From Kitasatospora cinereorecta (GTDB lineage Bacteria > Actinomycetota > Actinomycetes > Streptomycetales > Streptomycetaceae): DNA of 64,000 nucleotides. The position numbers and the translations under genes were made by a program. Location: contig NZ_JAMZDX010000006.1 in assembly GCF_024172095.1 (NCBI RefSeq), positions 620,001-684,000 on the forward strand, written 5' to 3'. The stretch's first letter is position 1. The number at the start of each line of letters is the position of its first letter. Shown here piece after piece: positions 50,871 to 58,609 of the stretch. The notes below the pieces were generated by a model, which worked only from the letters and a program-made list of their open reading frames with translations, was not told the origin of the DNA and made no database searches.

Positions 50871-52163
50871 ATGGAGCCGCTGATCCAGCCCGTGTCGCTC
50901 GTCGAGGAGGCCGCCGCGCTGCGGGCCGGCCGCCCCGGGCCTGAGGAGCACGTCGACCGGGTGTTCACCAGGATCGACCGGACGGACCCCGTCGTCCGGG
51001 CGTTCGTCCCCGAACCCGGACGCCACGCGCGGCTCACCGCGGAGGCCCTCGCCCTCGCCGACCGTACGGCGCACGACGCGCAGGGGCCCCCGCTCTACGG
51101 TGTCGCGGTCGGGATCAAGGACATCATCCACGTCGACGGCCTGCCCACCCACGCCGGCTCCGCCCTGCCGCCCGGCGTCCTCGGCGGACCCGAGGGGGGA
51201 GCGGTCCGGCGCCTGCGCGCGGCGGGCGCCCTGATCGCCGGCAAGACCGTGACCGCGGAATTCGCCGTCCGCGCCCCCGGACCGACCCGCAACCCGCACG
51301 ATCTCGGCCACACCCCCGGCGGCTCCAGCAGCGGCTCCGCGGCCGCCGTCGCCGCCGGCATGGTCCCGCTCGCCCTCGGTACCCAGACCCTCGGCTCCGT
51401 CATCCGCCCCGCCGCCTACTGCGGCGTGGTCGGCTTCCGCCCCACCCACGGGCGGATCCCCACCGACGGCGTGATCGCCAACGCCCCCACCCTGGACGCC
51501 GTCGGCCTCTTCACCTCGGACCTCGCCGGCGCCCGGCTCGCCGCCGCCGTCCTGTGCGACAGCTGGACGCCTGCGCCGGAACCCGCGCGCGAGCCGGTGC
51601 TCGGCGTCCCCACCGGCGCGTACCTCGACCGAGCCCACCCCGCCGCCCGCGACGCGTACACCCGGCACCTGGACGGGCTAGGCCTGCCGGTCCGCCACGT
51701 CGACGCGATGCCGGACTTCGAGGACGTGATGCGGCACCTGTTCACCATCAACCGCTACGAGCTCGCCCAGGTCCACGCCGAACTGTTCGCCCGGTTCGCC
51801 GCGCTCTACCGGCCCGAGACCGCCGCCGCGATCCGTCGCGGCCAGGAGGTCGACCGCGCCGACTACCTCGCGGCGCTCGCCGCCCGCAGCGGCTTCCAGC
51901 GCCGCCTCGCCGACCTCGCCGCCGACCACGGCATCGACCTGTGGGCCGTCCCCGCCGCGACCGGGCCCGCCCCCCGCGGCCTCGACAGCACCGGCGACGC
52001 GGTGATGTCCGCCCCCTGGAGCTACGCGGGGCTCCCCGCGATCACCCTCCCCGCAGGAACGGCCGCCGGGCTCCCCCTCGGCCTCCAGCTCGTCGCCCCC
52101 GCGAACGCCGACGAACGCCTCCTCGCCCTCGCCGCCCTCGTCCAGGCCCGGGCCGACTTTTAG
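50871..52163 (+). CDS. amidase-signature family hydrolase
   Basis: 430 residues with the Ser-cisSer-Lys triad of the amidase signature family: Lys in VAVGIKDIIHVDG (near 82), cis-Ser in GHTPGGSSSGSAAAVAAG (near 150) and the nucleophilic Ser in GTQTLGSVIRPAAYCGVVGF (near 175). The C-terminal part has WSYAGLPAITLPAG and PLGLQLVAP. The substrate is unknown; next to allantoicase, an amide of the ureide pathway is possible but unproven. MITE-like element 2 occupies the space upstream and must carry or adjoin the promoter. Confidence 0.9.
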   Translation: MEPLIQPVSLVEEAAALRAGRPGPEEHVDRVFTRIDRTDPVVRAFVPEPGRHARLTAEALALADRTAHDAQGPPLYGVAVGIKDIIHVDGLPTHAGSALPPGVLGGPEGGAVRRLRAAGALIAGKTVTAEFAVRAPGPTRNPHDLGHTPGGSSSGSAAAVAAGMVPLALGTQTLGSVIRPAAYCGVVGFRPTHGRIPTDGVIANAPTLDAVGLFTSDLAGARLAAAVLCDSWTPAPEPAREPVLGVPTGAYLDRAHPAARDAYTRHLDGLGLPVRHVDAMPDFEDVMRHLFTINRYELAQVHAELFARFAALYRPETAAAIRRGQEVDRADYLAALAARSGFQRRLADLAADHGIDLWAVPAATGPAPRGLDSTGDAVMSAPWSYAGLPAITLPAGTAAGLPLGLQLVAPANADERLLALAALVQARADF

Positions 52164-52167
52164 GGCC

Positions 52168-52257
52168 AACCACGAGGGGCGCGGGGAACTGCGCGACCAG
52201 CCATGCACTCACGTAGAGCGGTGGCCGGTCGCGCAGTTCCCCGCGCCCCTGGTGGTT
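52168..52257. repeat. REP-like long hairpin between convergent genes
   Basis: Thirty-one-base arms with one mismatch (AACCACGAGGGGCGCGGGGA... and its complement) at 52168-52198 and 52227-52257, with a 28-nt loop. It separates the amidase and DUF5302 stop codons and can terminate both. The inner AGGGGCGCGGGGAACTGCGC is a common streptomycete extragenic palindrome and also occurs, at 19 of 21 bases, inside cydDC. Confidence 0.8.
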
Positions 52258-52263
52258 ACTGTC

Positions 52264-52479
52264 TCAGCCGCCGCTCTTGCGGCGGAAGGTGCGCTTGCCG
52301 CCGGCCGCCGCGTGGGTGCTGTGGATCTTGGAGTTGCCGCCCGCGGTGGCGCCGCCGGTGCCCGGGCCGCCCCCCTTGCGCTGCAGGGCGGCGAGGAACT
52401 TCGCCTTCACGTCGTCCTCGGCGACCGCCTCGGCGGCGGGCTCGTGGGCCTCCGCGGGTTCGCCTGTCTCGCTGCTCAT
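52264..52479 (-). CDS. DUF5302-type small protein
   Basis: 71 residues. An acidic N-terminus rich in Glu and Ala, an amphipathic stretch DDVKAKFLAALQRKGG and a basic Gly/Lys/Arg tail (GGKRTFRRKSGG). This is the compact pattern of the actinobacterial DUF5302 family, whose role is unknown. ATG 52479 follows GGAGG by 7 nt. The tail suggests nucleic-acid contact, but that is inference. Confidence 0.75.
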   Translation of the reverse strand: MSSETGEPAEAHEPAAEAVAEDDVKAKFLAALQRKGGGPGTGGATAGGNSKIHSTHAAAGGKRTFRRKSGG

Positions 52480-52549
52480 GGGGGGACCTCCTGGACGGGA
52501 GCGGATGTGCACTGCACACCCTGCCACGTCCACGCCGTCTGACGGCACT

Positions 52550-52660
52550 TCAATTCGTGGGGCGCCGGTCCCGGTACTCCAACCCGCCCATCATGTAGAG
52601 CAGTGCCAGCGTCGGGAAGCCCAGCGAGGCGATCACCAGGACGAAGAACTGCCAGACCAT
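52550..52660 (-). CDS. 36-residue single-helix membrane protein
   Basis: A very short gene: ATG 52660 preceded by GAGGAG with 8-nt spacing, encoding MVWQFFVLVIASLGFPTLAL then LYMMGGLEYRDRRPTN and a TGA. One hydrophobic helix with a cytoplasmic, charged C-terminus. It is transcribed towards the DUF5302 gene (70 bp away). The good ribosome site and clean transmembrane pattern support it despite its length. Function unknown. Confidence 0.6.
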   Translation of the reverse strand: MVWQFFVLVIASLGFPTLALLYMMGGLEYRDRRPTN

Positions 52661-52812
52661 CGGGACCACTCCTCGGCTCGTCGGGCGCGCCACACAGGTC
52701 GCCTTTCGGACGGTATGTCCGTATGATCACCGCCGCCACTCGGCCCGTCCCATCGAGGGATCACGCTCCGACCCCTGTTCGGGCCCGGGCACCGCGCCGC
52801 AGACTGGTGGGC

Positions 52813-53634
52813 ATGCAGGTAGAGCTGGCAGGGGAAGCACGCCGCCCGGACCGCACCAACGAGGATTTCGCCGCCGCCTCCCCCGAGGCCCTGGTCCTGC
52901 TGGACGGGTCCAGCGCGCCCGCGGGCATGGCGTCCGGCTGCACCCACGGGATCGCCTGGTACGTCCGACGGCTCGGCGTCCACCTGCTGGCCAGACTCAC
53001 CGACCGCGCCGACCGGACGATCGCCGAGTGCCTGTCGGACGCCATCGTCGAGACGGCGGCCCTGCACGGCGGGCGCTGCGACCTGGCCCACCCGAACACG
53101 CCGGCCGCGACGGTGGTCGCCGCCCGTGTGCTCGGCGGGTCACTGGAGTACCTGGTGCTGGGGGACTCGCTGCTGGTGCTGCACCTCAAGCAGGGGGCGC
53201 CCAGGGTGATCGGCGACAACCAGCCCTTCCCCGGCGGCGAGGAACTGCGCCGGCAGGTGCGGGAGACCGTTCCCGGTTCGCCGGAGCGCGCCGAGCTGCA
53301 CCTGCGGTACGCGCTGGCGGTCCGGGCCGCCCGCAACCGCGGACCGGGTCCGTGGATCGCCGCCGCCTCGCCGAAGGCGGCCGCGCACGCCGAGACGGGC
53401 TTCGTCCACCTCGCCGACCTGCACGGCGTGGCGGCGCTCAGCGACGGCGCCGCGCGCTACACGGACCGCTTCGACCTGGGCGGGTGGGACGACGCCGTGC
53501 GGCTGATGGCGCAGGACGGCCCGGCCGAGCTGATCGCCCGGGTGCGTGCCGCCGAGCGTTCCGACGCCGACTGCGCCCGCTGGCCGCGCGGCAAGGCGCA
53601 CGACGACGCCTCCGCCCTCTACGCCCGGATCTGA
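52813..53634 (+). CDS. PP2C-like (PPM) phosphatase-fold protein
   Basis: 273 residues. The order of motifs follows the PPM/PP2C fold: RRPDRTNEDFAAAS (NED), LVLLDGSSAP in place of the usual DGhGG, ATVVAARVLGGSLEYLVLGD with LGDS, GVAALSDGAARY (SDG) and KAHDDASALYARI (DD) for the metal site. Loss of the DGhGG glycine pattern means activity is uncertain. Cytoplasmic, no regulatory domain. The start ATG 52813 has a weak ribosome site; the preceding frame is implausible. Confidence 0.75.
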   Translation: MQVELAGEARRPDRTNEDFAAASPEALVLLDGSSAPAGMASGCTHGIAWYVRRLGVHLLARLTDRADRTIAECLSDAIVETAALHGGRCDLAHPNTPAATVVAARVLGGSLEYLVLGDSLLVLHLKQGAPRVIGDNQPFPGGEELRRQVRETVPGSPERAELHLRYALAVRAARNRGPGPWIAAASPKAAAHAETGFVHLADLHGVAALSDGAARYTDRFDLGGWDDAVRLMAQDGPAELIARVRAAERSDADCARWPRGKAHDDASALYARI

Positions 53635-53650
53635 CCGCCGCCGCGACCGC

Positions 53651-54199
53651 TCACCGAGCCCACTCGTCGCGCAGGACCGACATCAGGACCTGGTCGTGCC
53701 ACCCGCCGGAGCGGAACACCGCCTCCCGGCGGCGGCCCTCCTCCACGAACCCGGCCTTCGCGTACGCGGCCAGAGCACGGGAGTTGTAGCCGTTGACGGT
53801 CAGTTCGACGCGGTGCAGGCCGAGTTCGCAAAAGCCGTAGCGGACGATGGTGCGCAGGGTGTCGGTTCCCAGCCCGCGGTCCTGGAAACCGGGGCCGATG
53901 ACGACGGCCAGGGTGGCGCAGCGGTCCTTGGGATTGGCGCCGTAGAGGGTGACGTGCCCGGCGAGTTCGCCGGTGTCCCGGGTCTCGACGCTCAGCCCGA
54001 GGTCGGTGTGGGTGTTGCGACTCCAGGCGCGGAACATCTCCGCGACGGCGCCGTCCGGCTGCGGGTGGACCGGCCCGGTGGTCTGCTGAACGGCCAGCGC
54101 GGGCTCCCGCCACCACGCGACCAGCGCGGGGAGGTCGCTCTCGCGCAGCTCCCGCAGCCGGACCAGCTCGCCGGCCAGTGGATCGTCGTCGACCGCCAT
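53651..54199 (-). CDS. GNAT-family N-acetyltransferase
   Basis: 182 residues of the RimJ/RimL-like GNAT group. VRLRELRESDLPALVAWW at the N-terminus, VVIGPGFQDRGLGTDTLRTI with the acetyl-CoA-binding Q/R-x-x-G-x-G/A loop, then YGFCELGLHRVELTVNGYN and AYAKAGFVEEGRRREAVF. The substrate is unknown. ATG 54199 has GGGAGG 7 nt upstream. It converges on the PP2C-like gene (16 bp apart). Confidence 0.88.
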   Translation of the reverse strand: MAVDDDPLAGELVRLRELRESDLPALVAWWREPALAVQQTTGPVHPQPDGAVAEMFRAWSRNTHTDLGLSVETRDTGELAGHVTLYGANPKDRCATLAVVIGPGFQDRGLGTDTLRTIVRYGFCELGLHRVELTVNGYNSRALAAYAKAGFVEEGRRREAVFRSGGWHDQVLMSVLRDEWAR

Positions 54200-54502
54200 G
54201 GTCCCGCCTCCCGGATGCTCCCCGCGCGGCGCCCGATCACGCCGCGCGGCCCCGATCATGCCAGCCGCAACGGCCGCACGCTGTCGGCAGTTCACGCCTC
54301 CAGGACTGGTCACTGATGGTTCATGTACGCCCTACCCGGGGGAGGTGCTCCCGTCCGCTTCAACCGGTTTGTGAACCGCAGGCATCTGACGCTCCGTCAT
54401 GATGCTTGCGCTGGAGAGCAAATGCTGACTGAAGGCGTACGGGCGGTAGTGGCAGGATGGCGCGCAGGTGTGGACTTGAATGTCCATGCCGTTCTGCTGA
54501 TC

Positions 54503-54530
54503 GGGCCCCAGCGTTGCCGCGCCGGGGCCC
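54503..54530 (+). other. leader hairpin upstream of the 54-residue peptide gene
   Basis: GGGCCCC/GGGGCCC stem with a 14-nt loop, 34 bp before the peptide's start codon. It may terminate upstream transcripts or control the peptide message. The rest of the 365-bp stretch 54200-54564 holds no gene that I can support; the peptide promoter probably lies within it. Confidence 0.4.
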
Positions 54531-54564
54531 GTTCCCGCCACCGACCCGGACAAAGGAGAGAGAG

Positions 54565-54729
54565 ATGGCGGAGCACGCCGCCTACCGCAACGAGGCATCG
54601 TGCAGTTGGTCCCCCGACCAGCAGTCGGCGTTCCGCGAGTTCTCCTACGGCGAATCGGACGCCGACTGGGGCCAGGTCGACTGCACGTTCAAGGTCAACG
54701 AGTCGTGGATCGGTGTCTCGCTCGGCTGA
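54565..54729 (+). CDS. 54-residue peptide preceding an ABC transporter
   Basis: Encodes MAEHAAYRNEASCSWSPDQQ, SAFREFSYGESDADWGQVDC and TFKVNESWIGVSLG. ATG 54565 is preceded by AAAGGAGAG, an excellent ribosome site. No signal peptide is present. It has two Cys, three Trp and several Ser/Asp/Glu, and ends in a short hydrophobic stretch. A 12-bp hairpin follows 26 bp later and then three coupled ABC-transporter genes. This layout is typical of exported or modified peptides whose precursor is made in excess. No RiPP-modifying enzyme is nearby. Function and family are unknown to me. Confidence 0.65.
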   Translation: MAEHAAYRNEASCSWSPDQQSAFREFSYGESDADWGQVDCTFKVNESWIGVSLG

Positions 54730-54755
54730 GGCCCATCGACGGGTTGTGAACCATC

Positions 54756-54780
54756 GGGCGCCCTCGTCACGAGGGCGCCC
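54756..54780 (+). terminator. strong hairpin between the peptide and the ABC genes
   Basis: Perfect 12-bp inverted repeat GGGCGCCCTCGT/ACGAGGGCGCCC around one base. It lies between the peptide stop and the ATPase start and probably acts as a partial terminator, so that the peptide is made in excess over the transporter. Confidence 0.75.
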
Positions 54781-54802
54781 GTCCGACTGCAAGGAGGAGC
54801 GC

Positions 54803-55549
54803 GTGCATGCGATCGCGGCCCTGTCGGGGCTGGTACAGGGCTATGGCAGCCACCAGGTCATAGCCGGCCTGGACTGGGACGTCCCCATCGGAGTACACGG
54901 CCTGCTGGGGCCGAACGGCGCGGGGAAGACGACCCTGTTGCGGACCCTCGCCACGGCTGTGCCGGCGCAGGGCGGAACTCTCACGATCTGCGGCCGTGAG
55001 GTGCGTTCCGAACGCTCTGCACGGAGCGCCCGCCGCAGTATCGGTTACCTCCCGCAGGACTTCGGCTACTACCCGGCCTACTCGGTGTACGACTTCGTTC
55101 GGTACTGCGCCTGGCTGCGGGACGTGCCGGCCCGCGCGGCGCATCTCGAAGCCGTGCGATCGATCGAATCGGTCGGCCTCGGCGACCACATGCACACCAG
55201 GATGAAGGCGCTCTCCGGAGGGATGCTCCGTCGCGCCGGTGTCGCCTCCGCCATCGTCGGCTCTCCCAGCCTGCTCCTGCTGGACGAGCCGACCGTCGGG
55301 CTCGATCCGGCACAGAGGCTCCAGTTCCGCGAGCTGATCAGGTCATTGAAGGACACCGCCGTAGTGCTGAGCACTCACCTCGTGGAGGACGTTGCAGCGG
55401 TCTGCGACGAGGTCGTCGTCATGCGCGACGGAGAGTTCGTGTTCCGGGGAACGCCGCACGACCTCGCCGCCCAGAGCTTGCAGACCCAGGCGGCCGGCGA
55501 CAGCCCGTTGGAGCGCGGATACATGGCGGCACTGGGGGTGTCGGTGTGA
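54803..55549 (+). CDS. ABC transporter ATP-binding protein of the peptide locus
   Basis: 248 residues with Walker A GPNGAGKTT near 38, Q-loop GYLPQDFGYYPAYSVYDFVR, the signature ALSGGMLRRAGVASAI, Walker B LLLLDEPTVGLDP and switch STHLVEDV. GTG 54803 is preceded by AAGGAGG with 5-nt spacing. The signature motif SGGMLRR and the short C-terminus are typical of ABC-2 exporters in streptomycetes. The stop overlaps the next start (GTGA), so the permease is coupled. Confidence 0.88.
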   Translation: MHAIAALSGLVQGYGSHQVIAGLDWDVPIGVHGLLGPNGAGKTTLLRTLATAVPAQGGTLTICGREVRSERSARSARRSIGYLPQDFGYYPAYSVYDFVRYCAWLRDVPARAAHLEAVRSIESVGLGDHMHTRMKALSGGMLRRAGVASAIVGSPSLLLLDEPTVGLDPAQRLQFRELIRSLKDTAVVLSTHLVEDVAAVCDEVVVMRDGEFVFRGTPHDLAAQSLQTQAAGDSPLERGYMAALGVSV

Positions 55550-56802
55550 TTCGCACCCTGTGGGTGGAGCTGCGACGCTCACCGCTGCGATGGTGGCTGC
55601 CTTGTCTGGTCGCTCTCGACCTGGCGGTCCTGTTCGGCCGATCGCGGTGGTGGATCGGAGTATGGCCCGAGGCCAGCGTCGCAGCGCAGATCCCTTCTTT
55701 CTACGTCGGACCGCTCCTGGCCACAGCAGCGGCCTGGTCCGCAGCCCGTACGCATCGGCATGGCATGACCGACCAGGTCGCGGTCGGATCGAAGCCGCGA
55801 TGGCAGGTCGAGGTGCCACTGCTTGCCGCGACGACCCTGTACGGCTTGGTGGCGTACGCGGCCGGCACCCTCGTGGCCGCAGCGGTCACGGTCCGGCAGG
55901 CAGGGCCGGGCTTCCTGTGGCCGGGGTACCTGCTCCTCGGAGCAGGCGTCGTGGTGCTGTGCGCGTCGGTCGGCCATCTTGTCGGGCGATGGTTCCCGTC
56001 CGGGATCGCGGTACCCGTCATCGCCGGGCTCTCGTGCTTCGTCGCCCTGGCCGCAGTCGGAGGGCCCGGCGCGCTCGGATTCTTCGTGTTGTCGGGCGCC
56101 CCGTACATCACCGTCGTACCTGGCGCACTCGTCGCGCGTCTGGTTCTGGCGGCAGCAGTCGCCGCCTTGGCCGTCTTCGTCCCTCGTCCGACCGGACCGG
56201 TCTTCCGCGGAGCCAGCCGCATTCTCGCGCTCTGTTCGGTTGCGGTGGTCCTCCTCGCTGTCGTCGGTGTCCGAGCGGCCGGCCCCGTTCGTGAGCTGCG
56301 CGCGGCGCCGTCCAGCCAGCTGTGTACCGGGACGACTCCCAAGATCTGCGTCTGGCCGGAGCAGCGCAAGTACCTGCCACAGTTCGAAGCCATGGCCAAC
56401 AGGGCGGCGGCGCTACCCGCAGAGCTCATCAAGTCCCCCGCCTCTTTCCATGAGCAGGGCCTTCGTGGAGGTGGGGAACGTGACGGGGACTTCTCCATCA
56501 GCGAGGGTTCCATGTGGGAAGCCGCGGTCGGCATTGGGATGGTGATCGGGAACGCGTCGGAGCCCCGCGCGTGCGAGGGCGCCAATCCGGCGGCCTCGGA
56601 ACAGCGCTTCCAAGCGATGTTCGAGATCGACTCATGGATCACGGCTCGCATCGCCGGAGGTGGACAGCCCGCGGACCGGCACGGCGGCCCGCCCGGTGTG
56701 GATCAGGCCGAAATCGCCAGGCTTGTCACCACCCCGGAAGCGCATCAGATCGAGTGGGTGAAGCAGCGCATGCAGGCCATCGGAGACATCCACTGTGCGT
56801 GA
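55546..56802 (+). CDS. ABC-2-like permease with extracellular C-terminal domain
   Basis: 418 residues. Six hydrophobic helices occupy about residues 18-245 (WWLPCLVALDLAVLFG, VGPLLATAAAWSAA, LLAATTLYGLVAYAAGTLV, LLLGAGVVVLCASVGHLVG, VPVIAGLSCFVALAAVGG, ILALCSVAVVLLAVVGV). A ~170-residue soluble domain follows with Cys residues (SSQLCTGTTPKICVWPEQRK, EPRACEG, GDIHCA), likely outside the cell. The HRHGMTD segment after helix 2 resembles similar permeases. Start GTG overlaps the ATPase stop. Its C-terminal domain may bind the substrate. Confidence 0.8.
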   Translation: MIRTLWVELRRSPLRWWLPCLVALDLAVLFGRSRWWIGVWPEASVAAQIPSFYVGPLLATAAAWSAARTHRHGMTDQVAVGSKPRWQVEVPLLAATTLYGLVAYAAGTLVAAAVTVRQAGPGFLWPGYLLLGAGVVVLCASVGHLVGRWFPSGIAVPVIAGLSCFVALAAVGGPGALGFFVLSGAPYITVVPGALVARLVLAAAVAALAVFVPRPTGPVFRGASRILALCSVAVVLLAVVGVRAAGPVRELRAAPSSQLCTGTTPKICVWPEQRKYLPQFEAMANRAAALPAELIKSPASFHEQGLRGGGERDGDFSISEGSMWEAAVGIGMVIGNASEPRACEGANPAASEQRFQAMFEIDSWITARIAGGGQPADRHGGPPGVDQAEIARLVTTPEAHQIEWVKQRMQAIGDIHCA

Positions 56803-57463
56803 GTCGGATGCGTGGAGGACAATCGCACGCTTTGCCCGGGCGCATGACGTTCGCGGTGTCCTGGTCGCGTTCGCGCTCATCGCGGTGTGCGACGCCATCT
56901 TCGGGTCCACGGTGCTTCAACTCCCCTACACCGGCGGCGAAGCGGGAGTTCCGTTCAGAAGGGAACTCCCGCTCGCGTTCGCCTCGGTGGCTGCCGCCTC
57001 ACTGTCCAGCCCGATGCGCCGCTTCGAAGAGACCGCCGCAGCGGCCTTCCGCGCCGCCCAGCATGCTTGGCTGGGCGGCGTCGTGACCTCTGCGGCGGTC
57101 GTCCTCACCGTCGAAGAACTGATCATCAGCCCGCCCGCTACGGCGGTCATCCTCCTGCGGGCGCTTCTGGTGTGGACCGGCATCGCGCTGCTGTCCGGAC
57201 GGGTCTTCGGTTGGCGGCTCTCCTTCATCCTGCCCATGGCCAGCGTGTTTCCGCTCACCTACTGGCAGTACGACGGACAGGGTCGCAACAGGTGGTGGGA
57301 CTGGACGCACCAGCCACCGATGTCCCTGGGCTGTTGGGCCATCGCCGGTGCGGCGCTCGCTGCCGGGTCCCTGGCAGTTGCCGTGACACCGTGGCGGGCG
57401 GCCCGGGGGCGGGCCCACCTCGCTGCCGCGTTGGGGCGGACCCGGACCGTCTCACCGAGGTAG
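56795..57463 (+). CDS. multi-pass membrane protein of the peptide/ABC locus
   Basis: 222 residues with about six helices (VLVAFALIAVCDAIFG, ASVAAASLSSPM, WLGGVVTSAAVVLTVEELII, ILLRALLVWTGIALLSG, LSFILPMASVFPLTYWQYD and AIAGAALAAGSLAVAVTP). A WWDWTHQPPM stretch is conserved-looking. It overlaps the upstream permease by 8 bp and starts with GTG. Probably the second membrane subunit of the transporter. Its basic C-terminal tail (RAARGRAHLAAALGRTR) is cytoplasmic. No family assignment. Confidence 0.7.
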   Translation: MRESDAWRTIARFARAHDVRGVLVAFALIAVCDAIFGSTVLQLPYTGGEAGVPFRRELPLAFASVAAASLSSPMRRFEETAAAAFRAAQHAWLGGVVTSAAVVLTVEELIISPPATAVILLRALLVWTGIALLSGRVFGWRLSFILPMASVFPLTYWQYDGQGRNRWWDWTHQPPMSLGCWAIAGAALAAGSLAVAVTPWRAARGRAHLAAALGRTRTVSPR

Positions 57464-57528
57464 GCGCAACCCGCCGCCCGCGCGAGCAGCCCCGGCACGG
57501 GGTGTTCGCGCGGGCCGGCAGCAGGCCG

Positions 57529-58488
57529 TCAGCGGGCGTCGGCCGGGATGGTGCCGAGGCGGCCGGCCTGGAAGTCCTCCATGGCCTGCTGGAGCTCGCG
57601 GTGGCTGTTCATCACGAACGGCCCGTACCAGGCGACCGGCTCGCGGATCGGCAGGCCGCCGAGCAGGACCACCTCGAAGTTGGCGGTGCGGCCGTCCTGC
57701 CGTTCGTCGGCGCGGATGGTGATCGAGTCGCCGTCGCCGAAGACCACGGCCTGGCCCATGTGGAACGGGCGGCGCTCGGCGCCCGCCGAGCCGCTGCCGG
57801 CCAGGCCGTACGCCAGGGCGTTGAAGTCGGACCGCCAGGGGAGGGTGACCTGGGCGCCGGGGTTCACCGACACGTGGATCATGGTGATCGGGGTGTGGGT
57901 GACGCCGGGGCCCTGGTGGCCGCCGACCTCGCCGGCGATCAGCCGCAGCAGGCCGCCGCCGTCCTCGGAGGCGAGCAGCTTGACGCTGCCGCCGCGGATG
58001 TCCTGGTACTTCGGGGTGATCATCTTGTCCGAGGCGGGCAGGTTGACCCAGAGCTGGAGCCCGTGGAAGAGGCCGCCGGAGGACACCAGCGACTCCGGCG
58101 GGGTCTCGATGTGCAGCAGGCCGGAGCCGGCCGTCATCCACTGGGTGTCGCCGTCGGTGATCACGCCGCCGCCGCCGTGCGAGTCCTGGTGCACGAAGGT
58201 GCCGTCGATGATGTAGGTCACCGTCTCGAAGCCGCGGTGCGGGTGCCAGGGGGTGCCCTTGGGCTCGCCGGCCGCGTAGTCCACCTCGCCCATCTGGTCC
58301 ATCATGATGAACGGGTCGAGGTACTTGGTGTTGATCTTGGCGAAGGCGCGGCGCACCGGGAAGCCCTCGCCCTCGAATCCCTCCGGGGCGGTGGCCACGG
58401 TGAGCACCGGACGCGGCACCGCGACGGTGGCGTCCGGGGTGGCGACGCGCGGCAGGGTCAGCGGGTTCTCGACAGTCACGGCTGGCAT
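57529..58488 (-). CDS. pirin-family cupin protein
   Basis: 319 residues with two cupin domains. The N-terminal one contains the metal-binding PWHPHRGFETVTYIIDG (His-x-His), IDGTFVHQDSHGG and WMTAGSGLLHIETPPE, as in pirins and bacterial quercetinases. The C-terminal domain (about 190-300) has VSVNPGAQVTLPW and the GAERRPFHMGQAVVFG strands. Known activities include quercetin dioxygenation and redox-linked regulation; the substrate here is unknown. ATG 58488 has GAAGGAGG upstream. A near-perfect palindrome lies 42 bp upstream. Confidence 0.92.
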   Translation of the reverse strand: MPAVTVENPLTLPRVATPDATVAVPRPVLTVATAPEGFEGEGFPVRRAFAKINTKYLDPFIMMDQMGEVDYAAGEPKGTPWHPHRGFETVTYIIDGTFVHQDSHGGGGVITDGDTQWMTAGSGLLHIETPPESLVSSGGLFHGLQLWVNLPASDKMITPKYQDIRGGSVKLLASEDGGGLLRLIAGEVGGHQGPGVTHTPITMIHVSVNPGAQVTLPWRSDFNALAYGLAGSGSAGAERRPFHMGQAVVFGDGDSITIRADERQDGRTANFEVVLLGGLPIREPVAWYGPFVMNSHRELQQAMEDFQAGRLGTIPADAR

Positions 58489-58529
58489 GTCGGCCTCCTT
58501 CAGGGTTCGTGGCCTACAGGAACCACAGT

Positions 58530-58569
58530 AGTTCAAGTCTCAACCACTTGCAAGGTTGAACATTGAACT
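58530..58569. promoter_or_regulatory. long palindromic operator upstream of the pirin gene
   Basis: Two 16-nt arms, AGTTCAAGTCTCAACC and GGTTGAACATTGAACT, match at 13 positions and enclose ACTTGCAA. The TTGAA/TTCAA half-sites are typical of MarR/HxlR-type redox regulators, which often sit beside pirin genes; no such regulator is found here. Confidence 0.65.
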
Positions 58570-58609
58570 ATGTGGGCGTATTCCGGCCCGGCCCGTGAGG
58601 GGGAGTGGA

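Noticed and set aside
54323..54802. N-terminal extension of the peptide-locus ATPase frame
   Set aside because: It runs through the peptide gene in another frame and has no ABC similarity; GTG 54803 has AAGGAGG.
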